Assembly: GCA_903888655.1 (NCBI GenBank)
Contig: CAISUR010000562.1
Coordinates: 1-26,064, forward strand
Length of the DNA: 26,064 bases
DNA from: an uncultured Bacteroidota bacterium
GTDB lineage: Bacteria; Bacteroidota; Bacteroidia; Flavobacteriales; Flavobacteriaceae
Direction of reading: 5' to 3'
Part shown: piece by piece, positions 15,018 to 22,993 of the stretch
How the letters are laid out: each line of letters begins with the position of its first letter
Numbering within the stretch: the first letter of the stretch is position 1
The notes under the pieces: model-generated
What the model saw: only the letters and a program-made list of their open reading frames with translations
What the model was told of the DNA's origin: nothing
Databases searched by the model: none
Made by a program: the position numbers and the translations under genes

Positions 15018-17474
15018 CTATTTATTTTTTGAAAACCAGTGTTTAGCACCATTATAATCAATAAAATAGCGAACACTAATAGACAAGACGTGGTTCAGAC
15101 TTTGGTAATTTAATAAATTACTTGCATTGTCATTTAAACGATGGCTAAAATCGGTTCCGTAATCACTATTGAATGCATTATTTCTGTATAAAACTGTAAG
15201 TTGACTACCGGGAGCGAACCACCAAGAATAGGTCAAATCTAAATTCCAAGTACTGAAGTTTTGGTCATTATTATTTGAGTAAGTAGGATCAGATTGTAAA
15301 CTTCCATCATTTTGAAGTGTATAATATTCTTTATTGATATCAAATGACCAATAGTGTCTTACCGATAAATTAAAGGTCATCACATTATTGATGGAATATT
15401 TTCCGGTTAAGGTATTGCTGTATGTGATGACATTTCTTCTTCCAAAATAAATGTTGTTGGAGTCACTGTCTACAAAGCCTCTATCATTATTTTGTCTAAT
15501 AAAATCAAAGCCATACACTAAAGAAAATTTATCAGAAAAACGATAACGCGGACTAACAAAAATTTCATAATTACGTCTACCCATTTCATCAATAAACCAG
15601 TATGCCAATTTGAAATCTAATGCAAATTTTTTAGCATAATTTGAAGATAAAAAAGAGGTGAATTGAAGATTTCTTGGTCTGGTAAAATATCGATCTTGAT
15701 TAGTAGTTCTTGGCTCGTAAAAATCAGACACTGTTGTAGGACGGCTGTTAATATAAAATCCTAGATAATGATTTTTCTTATTAGTAGTATTAATATTAAT
15801 ATTCACATTATGATTTTGAATCCTTCCAGTTTCATTATCAAACTCGGTGTAATAATTAATATTTGTATTAAAGAAATTATATCTTTTATTTGGTTTCAAT
15901 ATCCTGTAACTAGCATTACCATAATATGACTGATAATGAGTTTGGTAATTAATTCCAAAATCGTTTGGGTCATAATCTTTAGAAACAAATTGTCCACCAA
16001 TTCCATACCTATATTTTCCGCTATTATCACCTATATAAAGATCTCCAGTATAACCTGTTTTTTTACCCGTATTTTCTAATCCTTCATTAAGAAAGCTGTA
16101 TTTAAAATCACCATTAAGGTTATAGGTGTTTTTCTTGGTATTCAAATCCCAAACCAGCGCGGAAACATTTGCGTCTTTATAACTTCCTTCCCTCATAACG
16201 TTAGTATTAACTAATGATATTGAAGAGTTTTTTAGAAAACGTTGATCTAACACAAAGATATTGTAGTTCGTTAATGGAGAAACAAATTCTTTTCGTCGTT
16301 CGCCTGAATTTGTGTTTACAATATCAGCAAAGGTTTTTTCAGTAACTGCATTAAGAACTCCAATTCCTAATCCACTTTTAGTTCTACCTGAAATTTTCAA
16401 TGCGTTCAATAAATTCACAGTAGAAGGATATTTGCTTATTTCTTCATCTGAAGACAAACCACTTGTTAAAACACTTTTACTTATGTAAGGTGAGCTACCA
16501 ATACGTCTAGAGTAAAAAATTCCGCCTTTGTTAAAAAGATCTGTTCCTTCCGTAAAAAAAGGTCTATTTTCAGCAAATTGTTGCTCAAAGGGGCTCAAAT
16601 TCAAAACGACGTTATCATAAACCGTTTGTCCAAAATCGGGCACTAAAATGGCATCTAGAGTAAAAGCATCATTAATACCATATTTTACATCCAAACCTCC
16701 TTTGAAAGTACCATGAGCTTTTTGATTTGGGCTTGAACTTAAATAGTATGAAGAATAAGGAATCAAAAATAACCGTGTTGGAGTTGCAATATTTTCTATT
16801 CCTTCAAGAATTCCAGCTTGAGCACTTTCATTTGTAATTTTATTATCTATTAAATTCCATGTAAACTGTTGACGATCTCGATTTATTTCCCTATAAAAAT
16901 TAACCCCCCAAGTTTGTTTTTTTTCCGATGAAAAACGTACCGCAGCGTAAGGAATTTTCATCTCAACCACCCAGCCATATTCTGTAATTTCCACATGACT
17001 GTCCCAAATAGCGTTCCAGGACGAATCTTCCCCAGTAGAAGGAGTATATAAATTATCAAGTTGTACACCAGCTGCGCTAACTAAAAATCTAAATTCTTGT
17101 TGACCATCATTATATCCATTTAATTGCACCATAAAATGATCCGCTTGAACAGAATTATCTCTAGTGGTTAATTCTTTTCTAATCTTACTAGGGTCATCAT
17201 ACAATATTGCACCCACATAAATGGCCTCATTATCATAAACGACTTTAACCTCAGTTCTTTTTGACTTCTCTTCAGGTTTTCCATTATCAGGAGCAATCAT
17301 TTGAAAATCTTTGGCAACTTCAGCAGTTTTCCATACCTCCTCGTTCAATTTACCATCAATGACAATCCTCTCAGAAGTAAATTTTGTCAACAGTTTCTTT
17401 TTTGGAGCTTGTGAAAACCCAAAAGAAGTTAGTAAAAAAAAGAAAATTGATAAAATCGAAGATGGTTTAATCAT
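15018..17474 (-). CDS. CBM9-like / DUF5916 outer-membrane protein
   Basis: This protein has 818 residues. A signal peptide (MIKPSSILSIFFFLLTSFGF, cleavage near SQA) is followed by a carbohydrate-binding-family-9-like beta sandwich at about 30-225, with IDGKLNEEVWKTAEVAKDF, the internal EVKVVYDNEAIYVGAILYDD, and WVVEMKIPYAAVRF. From about 240 to the end is a DUF5916 region whose alternating aromatic strands (SSYYLSSS, NVNININ, SVRYFIDY) indicate a large outer-membrane beta-barrel. The segment FAENRPFFTEGTDLF is a hallmark of the family. The ligand is unknown: a CBM9-like fold does not by itself prove sugar binding. It is monocistronic with its own promoter at 17494-17522. Confidence 0.88.
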   Translation of the reverse strand: MIKPSSILSIFFFLLTSFGFSQAPKKKLLTKFTSERIVIDGKLNEEVWKTAEVAKDFQMIAPDNGKPEEKSKRTEVKVVYDNEAIYVGAILYDDPSKIRKELTTRDNSVQADHFMVQLNGYNDGQQEFRFLVSAAGVQLDNLYTPSTGEDSSWNAIWDSHVEITEYGWVVEMKIPYAAVRFSSEKKQTWGVNFYREINRDRQQFTWNLIDNKITNESAQAGILEGIENIATPTRLFLIPYSSYYLSSSPNQKAHGTFKGGLDVKYGINDAFTLDAILVPDFGQTVYDNVVLNLSPFEQQFAENRPFFTEGTDLFNKGGIFYSRRIGSSPYISKSVLTSGLSSDEEISKYPSTVNLLNALKISGRTKSGLGIGVLNAVTEKTFADIVNTNSGERRKEFVSPLTNYNIFVLDQRFLKNSSISLVNTNVMREGSYKDANVSALVWDLNTKKNTYNLNGDFKYSFLNEGLENTGKKTGYTGDLYIGDNSGKYRYGIGGQFVSKDYDPNDFGINYQTHYQSYYGNASYRILKPNKRYNFFNTNINYYTEFDNETGRIQNHNVNININTTNKKNHYLGFYINSRPTTVSDFYEPRTTNQDRYFTRPRNLQFTSFLSSNYAKKFALDFKLAYWFIDEMGRRNYEIFVSPRYRFSDKFSLVYGFDFIRQNNDRGFVDSDSNNIYFGRRNVITYSNTLTGKYSINNVMTFNLSVRHYWSFDINKEYYTLQNDGSLQSDPTYSNNNDQNFSTWNLDLTYSWWFAPGSQLTVLYRNNAFNSDYGTDFSHRLNDNASNLLNYQSLNHVLSISVRYFIDYNGAKHWFSKNK

Positions 17475-17493
17475 TTACAAATGGTTAGTTGGG

Positions 17494-17522
17494 CAAATAT
17501 AATTCTTTTCATAATAACTCAA
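17494..17522 (-). promoter_or_regulatory. Promoter for the DUF5916 gene
   Basis: On the minus strand TATATTTG (17501-17494) and TTG (17522-17520) are 18 bases apart, an excellent Bacteroidota promoter. The predicted leader is about 13-15 bases. Confidence 0.65.
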
Positions 17523-17590
17523 GATTTAATGGAATCGTATTTCTTGTTATTAAAACCAAGGAGATTATAAAATAAGAATTCAAAAGTAGG

Positions 17591-17658
17591 AAAAAATACC
17601 ATAATAAAAGTTAAAATGTAATATATCTTTAAAAAAATGCATTTTATCGGTATTTTTT
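17591..17658. repeat. Long-loop inverted repeat with an internal palindrome
   Basis: AAAAAATACC (17591-17600) is the exact complement of GGTATTTTTT (17649-17658). Between them lies the 12-base palindrome AAAATGCATTTT (17634-17645). It occupies the space between two divergent promoters (17494 and 17691). AT-rich sequence produces such matches by chance, so function is unproven. Confidence 0.35.
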
Positions 17659-17690
17659 TACGAAAAAAGACTGAAAAAAAAAGGAAAAGC

Positions 17691-17698
17691 TATATTTG
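17691..17698 (+). promoter_or_regulatory. -7 element for the YkuD_2-type L,D-transpeptidase gene
   Basis: TATATTTG is a perfect -7 match, with a predicted leader of about 32 bases to the ATG at 17737. The -33 position (CTG at 17671-17673, 17 bases upstream) is one base off TTG. Confidence 0.5.
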
Positions 17699-17736
17699 TA
17701 TTCCCAAGTTTACTTATTTAACCTAAAATAGAATAG

Positions 17737-18435
17737 ATGAAAAACATAAATTTTTTCTACATTACATTATTTGCTCTACTCTCCTTTGCTACTAATTTAT
17801 CAAAAGAAAAGCATCCAAAAGAATATACATTTTCATCTACCAAAAGTGTTCATGTGGTCTTCAATTCTTTAATTGCAAATAATTTTCAACTGCCAAAGGA
17901 AGACAGTTTTGAAAAAGCATTACACGGATATTATTTGTTAAAAAGAAAGGGAATTATCAAAAAAGAATTTCTGACAATCATAGATTTTAGCTTAAGTTCA
18001 ACTGCCAAAAGAATGTGGATTATTGATATGAATCAAAATAAAATTGTTCTCAATTCACTTGTAGCACACGGAAAAAATTCTGGGGAAGATTACGCAAATA
18101 ATTTTTCAAATATAAATCAATCCAACAAAAGTAGTTTGGGCTTTTTTACAACTGGAGAAGTTTATCAAGGAAAACATGGATTGTCATTAAAACTTGATGG
18201 TTTAGAGAAAGGAATCAATGATAACGCAAGACAAAGAGCTGTTGTCATTCATGGCGCAGACTATGTGTCTGAAAACTTTATAAAAAACCATAATCGATTA
18301 GGTAGAAGCCAAGGATGTCCTGCAGTACCTGTTGAGTTAAGCAAAAAAATTATTGAAATCATTAAAGACAAGTCATGTCTTTTTATTTATCATCCATCAG
18401 AAAATGATGTTCAAAGTTCAAAATTAATATCGTAA
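17737..18435 (+). CDS. Murein L,D-transpeptidase catalytic domain protein (YkuD_2 type)
   Basis: This exported protein has 232 residues. The N-end MKNINFFYITLFALLSFATN is a signal peptide or anchor. From about 75 on it follows the L,D-transpeptidase-like YkuD_2 family: a strand MWIIDMNQNKIVLNSLVAHG, then GFFTTGEVYQGKHGLSLKLDG, and the catalytic segment with H172 (VIHGADY) and nucleophile C194 in GRSQGCPAVP. The family is predicted to act on peptidoglycan stem peptides by cysteine acyl transfer; the actual reaction here could be crosslinking, lipoprotein attachment or hydrolysis. Its last 12 bases overlap the end of the convergent, unrelated L,D-transpeptidase gene. Confidence 0.88.
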   Translation: MKNINFFYITLFALLSFATNLSKEKHPKEYTFSSTKSVHVVFNSLIANNFQLPKEDSFEKALHGYYLLKRKGIIKKEFLTIIDFSLSSTAKRMWIIDMNQNKIVLNSLVAHGKNSGEDYANNFSNINQSNKSSLGFFTTGEVYQGKHGLSLKLDGLEKGINDNARQRAVVIHGADYVSENFIKNHNRLGRSQGCPAVPVELSKKIIEIIKDKSCLFIYHPSENDVQSSKLIS

Positions 18436-20127
18436 TTTGGAAAATAAATCGGAATCCAAACAATAAATATCTTCTCGAAAATGCAAAATGCCTTTGGTTT
18501 CCCATGCCGTCCAATAAAGTTGATGAATTTGTATATCATCAGTAACTTTGATAACAATAGTTTTCAATTCAGGCTTCGGGACTACTTTTTTCTCAATTAC
18601 TAATTTTGGATTTTTGGCAAGTAATTTGGCGTTTTTTTTATCAATTTCAAATTGCTTTTTCTTTTGTAAAAAATAATAATGATTAATATCAGTCGTGTCT
18701 TTTATTTTTTGAAGAGACCATTTTAAGCTATCATTTAGGATATAAGAGGCCATTTCAAGAGGTTTTTCTAATCGCACGCAACCCGAACTTAATGACCTGA
18801 AGTTTAATGAGAAAAAATTACGGTGATTCGTATCATGTAAATAAACCGAATATTTGTTGGGAAAATTAATTTTCATTGAACCTAATGAGTTGTTTCTGCT
18901 AGGATTTTGAACATATTTATATTTATTTGCATCTTCTAGTTTCCATGTATTTGGGTCTACTTCGTTGTTTTTTACATCTAAAATTACTAACCCTTTTTTC
19001 TTAAAAACACCTTTACTTTTAATGGCTTCGGGATAGATATCTTCCTTAAGAATCGTTGGAGGCACTGTCCAGTTAGGATTCAAATTGATATTAGTTATTT
19101 TTGAATCTAAAATAGGTGTTTTTCTGGTATCTTTTCCAACAACGATGCGTTGATATTGGGTAGTATCATTATTCTTTACCGCAACAATACTGTAATCTGG
19201 AATGTTTACTAATAAATAATGATTACTAAAATCACGAGCAAACCATCGCCATCGTTCCATATTAGCAACCACTTGTTCGATTCTCTGATTTCTAGAAAAA
19301 TTTAAAGCATCAATTGTACTTCTGCCAATGACACCATCAGGTTTTAACCCGTGTCTAGCTTGAAAAGACTTCACTGCTTCTAATGTCTTTTTGTTGTAAA
19401 GTAAACTTAAAACAGTATCCCTTTCTTTCATGTCTCCCCAATACATCAGTCTTTTTTTTATTATTGGAATGTATTTACTTTTAGTATTTGGAAGTATTCG
19501 TTCTTTCAAATTCACAAGAGCAAAGGACTTCTCCTCGGGAAAATGTTTGAGAATATTTAGGCACTTCTTCAATTTCTTATAAACAATATGGTTTGGTTTA
19601 CAAGATTCAATTACAGTTTTAAAATCATCATTATCAATACAACCAAAAAGTATATTATTGACATCAACTTTCTTCTCTTGCAAATCCCAGTCTTTGTATA
19701 ACTCCTTTGGATTTAACTTTCCTTTACTAATGTGGCTGATGTATTTTTGGGCACTTTTGGTAAGTAATATATCATATTGTATCACAATTGAATCCGGCAA
19801 ATGGTCAAATTTTTCCTCAAAAGATTTCAAAGTATTATAATTATAATCTTTTTCTTGCAGACCTTCATCTTCGGCATTTTGAATTTCTTTTATAATAAAA
19901 TCTCTCTGATTTTTGGAGTTCCAAACGGTTTCAAAATGATATTTTCTATAAAATGATTTTATTTTTTCATCTTTAGAATTAGAAAACAAAGTGGAATCGA
20001 TTTTTATTCCCGAATTGTCTAAAAAAGAAAAGTCTATAAACGAAGCATTTGCAGTAGAATCATGAGTATTGACTCTTTTACAACTTGATAAAACGATAAG
20101 TACTAGTACTAAGTAAAATTTATTCAT
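18424..20127 (-). CDS. L,D-transpeptidase with peptidoglycan-binding domain (YcbB-like lipoprotein)
   Basis: I start at the ATG ending at 20127 (567 residues) rather than the GTG six bases earlier, because ATG gives MNKFYLVLVLIVLSSC with lipobox C16. Order: lipoprotein signal, a helical region (about 55-200), a PG_binding_1-like domain (about 222-278, LEAVKSFQARHGLKPDGVIG), then a YkuD catalytic domain (about 305-460) with H431 (YLHDTN) and C450 in RSLSSGCVRLE. The usual SHGC is SSGC here, a variant common in Bacteroidota homologues. It probably forms 3-3 crosslinks in peptidoglycan. It overlaps the upstream GNAT gene by eight bases (ATGAATAA), so the two are coupled. Confidence 0.9.
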   Translation of the reverse strand: MNKFYLVLVLIVLSSCKRVNTHDSTANASFIDFSFLDNSGIKIDSTLFSNSKDEKIKSFYRKYHFETVWNSKNQRDFIIKEIQNAEDEGLQEKDYNYNTLKSFEEKFDHLPDSIVIQYDILLTKSAQKYISHISKGKLNPKELYKDWDLQEKKVDVNNILFGCIDNDDFKTVIESCKPNHIVYKKLKKCLNILKHFPEEKSFALVNLKERILPNTKSKYIPIIKKRLMYWGDMKERDTVLSLLYNKKTLEAVKSFQARHGLKPDGVIGRSTIDALNFSRNQRIEQVVANMERWRWFARDFSNHYLLVNIPDYSIVAVKNNDTTQYQRIVVGKDTRKTPILDSKITNINLNPNWTVPPTILKEDIYPEAIKSKGVFKKKGLVILDVKNNEVDPNTWKLEDANKYKYVQNPSRNNSLGSMKINFPNKYSVYLHDTNHRNFFSLNFRSLSSGCVRLEKPLEMASYILNDSLKWSLQKIKDTTDINHYYFLQKKKQFEIDKKNAKLLAKNPKLVIEKKVVPKPELKTIVIKVTDDIQIHQLYWTAWETKGILHFREDIYCLDSDLFSKLRY

Positions 20128-20572
20128 AGCCACTAACTAATTCTTTTTTCATAATATAATGAATTCCAATTTCAGGAATATCAAATGGAGCACCCACAAT
20201 GCTATAACCTAATTTCTCATAAAAAGGAACAGCATTTTCACGAGCATTAAACCAAATTAATACTTCATTTTTAGCAGTATAATAAGTTTCACAATGTTTC
20301 ATTAAATCTGTTCCCAAACCATTCTTTTGAAACTCTGGAAGTATAGCCATTCCTCTTATTTGCAATTGATGCTCAAAATTAAATATAGTGTTTGTATTTT
20401 TAAAAACAGATACCACACCAACCAATTTTTTATCATAAAATAATCCAAAGTGATTAGATGTCGACAAATCATCGCCATCAAAACAACAACTTTCCATTGG
20501 TTTTCCATTTCGCAAAACCGGATGACGCACTACAAAAGTAGCTTTGGATTCTATTTTTTGTATTTTTTTCAT
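20120..20572 (-). CDS. GNAT family N-acetyltransferase
   Basis: This is a 150-residue single-domain protein with the GNAT core: LVGVVSVFKN (about 50-60), the motif-A segment LQIRGMAILPEFQKNGLGTD (about 70-90), whose KNGLG matches the acetyl-CoA pyrophosphate loop R/Q-x-x-G-x-G/A, and the late strand FYEKLGYSIVG (about 120-130). The N-terminal CCFDGDDLSTSNHFGLF resembles uncharacterised Bacteroidota acetyltransferases. The acceptor is unknown. It precedes the L,D-transpeptidase gene in the same transcript with an eight-base overlap; whether it modifies a cell-wall compound is speculation. Confidence 0.9.
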   Translation of the reverse strand: MKKIQKIESKATFVVRHPVLRNGKPMESCCFDGDDLSTSNHFGLFYDKKLVGVVSVFKNTNTIFNFEHQLQIRGMAILPEFQKNGLGTDLMKHCETYYTAKNEVLIWFNARENAVPFYEKLGYSIVGAPFDIPEIGIHYIMKKELVSGYE

Positions 20573-20675
20573 AGGATTATTGTTGCAAAGTAACTGATAA
20601 CAATTTAATAATAAAACTTTTAGAGTAGTTCATATTTGTAAAATAAAATTGACACTAAAAAAGTTTAAAAAAAAT

Positions 20676-20707
20676 TTGCATCAAAACAAACAAATACTAT
20701 ATATTTG
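20676..20707 (+). promoter_or_regulatory. Promoter of tRNA-Gly
   Basis: TTG at 20676-20678 and TATATTTG at 20700-20707 (spacer 21) place the start a few bases before the mature tRNA at 20719. Confidence 0.6.
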
Positions 20708-20718
20708 CACCCACACAA

Positions 20719-20791
<73 letters not shown>

Positions 20792-20796
20792 CTGCT

Positions 20797-20827
20797 AAAA
20801 CCCCTAATAATAGTTTAGGGGTTTTTT
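20797..20827. terminator. Terminator shared by tRNA-Gly (+) and pepE (-)
   Basis: AAAACCCCTAA (20797-20807) pairs with TTAGGGGTTTT (20815-20825), an 11-bp stem with a 7-base loop followed by TTTTTT on the plus strand. On the minus strand the stem is followed by a shorter run (TTTTAGC), so it should work best for the tRNA. Confidence 0.9.
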
Positions 20828-20834
20828 ATTTTGA

Positions 20835-21545
20835 TTACTGCTCTAAAAAAAACAAATCAGTTTCAGGAATTAATTCTTCAGGAATTTGATTTTGACGGAA
20901 TAATCGAGCTGTTAGCATTCCTCTCAAGATAATTGAACTCCCTTTGACATCAAGCCAACTTCCTTCACGCAATCCGAGAACCGGAGTCGAATTAAAAGCA
21001 TGAAACTCTTTAATTCTTGTTTCACGCGTCTCGCCCATATGTTTACTTTGTAAATCAGCATCCAAATAATGAGGATTCAAATTAAAAGGAATTGCTCCTA
21101 ATGTTTTAAAACTTGGTGGATAAATGATTGGCATATCATTGGTTGTTTGCATTGAAATTCCAGTAATATTACTTCCGGCACTACACCCTAAATAAGGGAT
21201 TCCATTTTCAATAACCTTTGACAAAACTTCCATCACATTATTCTGATATAATTGCGTCACCAACAAAAAGGTATTTCCGCCACCTGTAAAAATTCCTTGA
21301 GCACTTTGAATCGCTTTGACTGGATTTTCAAAAGTATGTAATCCCACAATTTTTTTGCCCAATTTAGAGAAAGCCGATCGTACTTTTTCTGTATATTCAT
21401 CATGAGATATTCCTCCTGGACGCGCATAAGGAATAAAAATAATGGTTTCACAATTAACAAAATGCTGCTCAAGAGTTGGAAGCAAATAGTCTAAATAATC
21501 ACCTCCATGAAGCGTTGAAGTACTTGCTATAATAAGGTTTTTCAT
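20835..21545 (-). CDS. pepE: Dipeptidase E (peptidase family S51)
   Basis: PepE is a cytoplasmic serine dipeptidase that hydrolyses alpha-aspartyl dipeptides. The 236-residue protein has the S51 features: GIFTGGGNTFLLV (about 84-96), nucleophile S122 in GCSAGS, D137 in TTNDMP and H159 in NPHYLD. These are each offset by two from the E. coli triad S120/D135/H157, which makes the assignment firm. The similar cyanophycinase group is less likely given the length and NPHYLD. It is transcribed alone, with a -7 element at 21565-21572, and ends eight bases from the terminator shared with the tRNA. Confidence 0.93.
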   Translation of the reverse strand: MKNLIIASTSTLHGGDYLDYLLPTLEQHFVNCETIIFIPYARPGGISHDEYTEKVRSAFSKLGKKIVGLHTFENPVKAIQSAQGIFTGGGNTFLLVTQLYQNNVMEVLSKVIENGIPYLGCSAGSNITGISMQTTNDMPIIYPPSFKTLGAIPFNLNPHYLDADLQSKHMGETRETRIKEFHAFNSTPVLGLREGSWLDVKGSSIILRGMLTARLFRQNQIPEELIPETDLFFLEQ

Positions 21546-21564
21546 TTTTTAATTAAATTTTCAT

Positions 21565-21572
21565 CAAATTTA
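21565..21572 (-). promoter_or_regulatory. -7 element for pepE
   Basis: On the minus strand TAAATTTG is a perfect -7 match 19 bases ahead of the pepE ATG. No TTG sits at the normal distance upstream. Confidence 0.4.
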
Positions 21573-21666
21573 CAAATTAATAATTAACATAAATTTATTA
21601 TTGTTTTGGCTAATTTTTTGGAAGGCTATAAGATACATTTACAACCTTATTAAGAACTTTTCCATT

Positions 21667-22419
21667 TTGAAAAAAATTAGTACAGTCATCTTATTCTTAT
21701 TTGTAACCGCTTTATCACATGGGCAAAACAGTTCATTTTCTAAAAAAATAAATGGGAAAATTATTGCGAATAATAATGATTTAGAAGGCGTTTATATCAT
21801 AAATTTAAAAACTCAAAAATCGACATCTTCTGAAAGAGGAGGATATTTTTTTATCACTGGTAGTGTGGGCGATACCTTGATGTTTTCTGCTATTCAGTTC
21901 AAAGGACTCAAAGTAAAACTCAAAGAAGAAGATTTTCAAAAAGAACTTTTATTTGTAAAACTTGAGCCATTGGTGAGAATATTAGATGCGGTTAAAATAA
22001 ATGAATTTAAAAACATTAATGAATTTTCGCTTGGAATTGTTTCTTCTAGCATGAAACGCTATACTCCAGCAGAACGAAAGCTAGCGGTAGCATCAGGAAC
22101 AGATGCTCAATTTGGAACGAACACCTCATTTTCAATAGATCCGCTGTTGAATTGGATGTCGGGAAGAACTGCCATGCTGAAAAAAGAACTTGAAGTAGAA
22201 AAAAAAGAAACATTGATGGATAAAATCAATAATTGGTACGAAGACAACTATTTTATTCATACGCTAAAAATACCTGAAGATTATGTTAAAGGATTCAAAT
22301 ATTATATTGTTCAAGACCCTAAATTTACAGAATGTATGAAAGCTAAAAATAGAACTATGGCAACTTTTATCATGAATGAATTGGCAGTGAATTATTTGCA
22401 ACTTTTAAAGGAGAAATAA
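21667..22419 (+). CDS. Exported CarboxypepD-regulatory-like protein, TTG start
   Basis: No in-frame ATG precedes residue 150, so a non-ATG start is needed. TTG at 21667 gives MKKISTVILFLFVTALSHGQ, a textbook signal peptide, and 250 residues in all; a TTG at 21601 would add 22 residues that bury the signal. Residues about 25-100 form a carboxypeptidase-regulatory-like beta domain (KINGKIIANNNDLEGVYIIN, then SERGGYFFITGSVGDTLMFS). The C-half is charged and helical, containing FSIDPLLNWMSGRTAML and ending NYLQLLKEK. The function is unknown. It opens a run with the DUF6702 and M1 peptidase genes (13- and 60-base gaps), suggesting a shared secreted pathway. Confidence 0.85.
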   Translation: MKKISTVILFLFVTALSHGQNSSFSKKINGKIIANNNDLEGVYIINLKTQKSTSSERGGYFFITGSVGDTLMFSAIQFKGLKVKLKEEDFQKELLFVKLEPLVRILDAVKINEFKNINEFSLGIVSSSMKRYTPAERKLAVASGTDAQFGTNTSFSIDPLLNWMSGRTAMLKKELEVEKKETLMDKINNWYEDNYFIHTLKIPEDYVKGFKYYIVQDPKFTECMKAKNRTMATFIMNELAVNYLQLLKEK

Positions 22420-22432
22420 GTACTTTTGAATT

Positions 22433-22933
22433 ATGTCTAAAATTATCCGAAACATAGTATTTTTAGTTTTATTTGTTATGCTTACCTCAATGGGTATTCA
22501 CAAATTCTATACTTCTATATATCAAATAAATTATGTGCCTCAAAAGAAAATGATTCAAATTACTTCCCGTATTTTTATTGATGATTTGAATAATGCACTT
22601 GAAAAAAGATTTCATACCAAAAGCTTCATCGGAACTTCCAAAGAAACACCACAAGAGGAACAAGCTATGAAAACCTATTTGGCAGAAAAATTCTCTCTAA
22701 AAGTTAATGGCACTTTAAAACCGATGAGTTTCAGGAGTAAAGAAATAGAAGCTAATGTTTTAATCTGTTATTTCAGAATAACCGATATTCCAAAAATTAC
22801 GAAACTTGAAATAGAAAATAGTGCCTTAACCGAATTGAATTCTGATCAACAAAACATTATCCAAGCCAATATATCAGGTGAAAAACAAAGCTTACTCCTT
22901 ACTTCAGAAAACTTTAAAGGAATGTTAAAATAG
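22433..22933 (+). CDS. DUF6702 family exported protein
   Basis: A protein of 166 residues with a hydrophobic N-end (about 6-21, IRNIVFLVLFVMLTSMG) that could be a signal peptide or an anchor. The body begins HKFYTSIYQINYVPQKKM, then QITSRIFIDDLNNALEKRF, the pattern of DUF6702, a Bacteroidota family with no known function. It contains alternating beta segments and no recognisable catalytic motif. The gene lies 13 bases after the regulatory-like gene and 60 before the M1 peptidase. A chaperone, inhibitor or anchoring role for the peptidase is conceivable but untested. Confidence 0.82.
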   Translation: MSKIIRNIVFLVLFVMLTSMGIHKFYTSIYQINYVPQKKMIQITSRIFIDDLNNALEKRFHTKSFIGTSKETPQEEQAMKTYLAEKFSLKVNGTLKPMSFRSKEIEANVLICYFRITDIPKITKLEIENSALTELNSDQQNIIQANISGEKQSLLLTSENFKGMLK

Positions 22934-22993
22934 TAGCAACCTCAATATATTTTATAAAAAAGAGTACTTTTATATCCTTAAAATTACTTCGAT

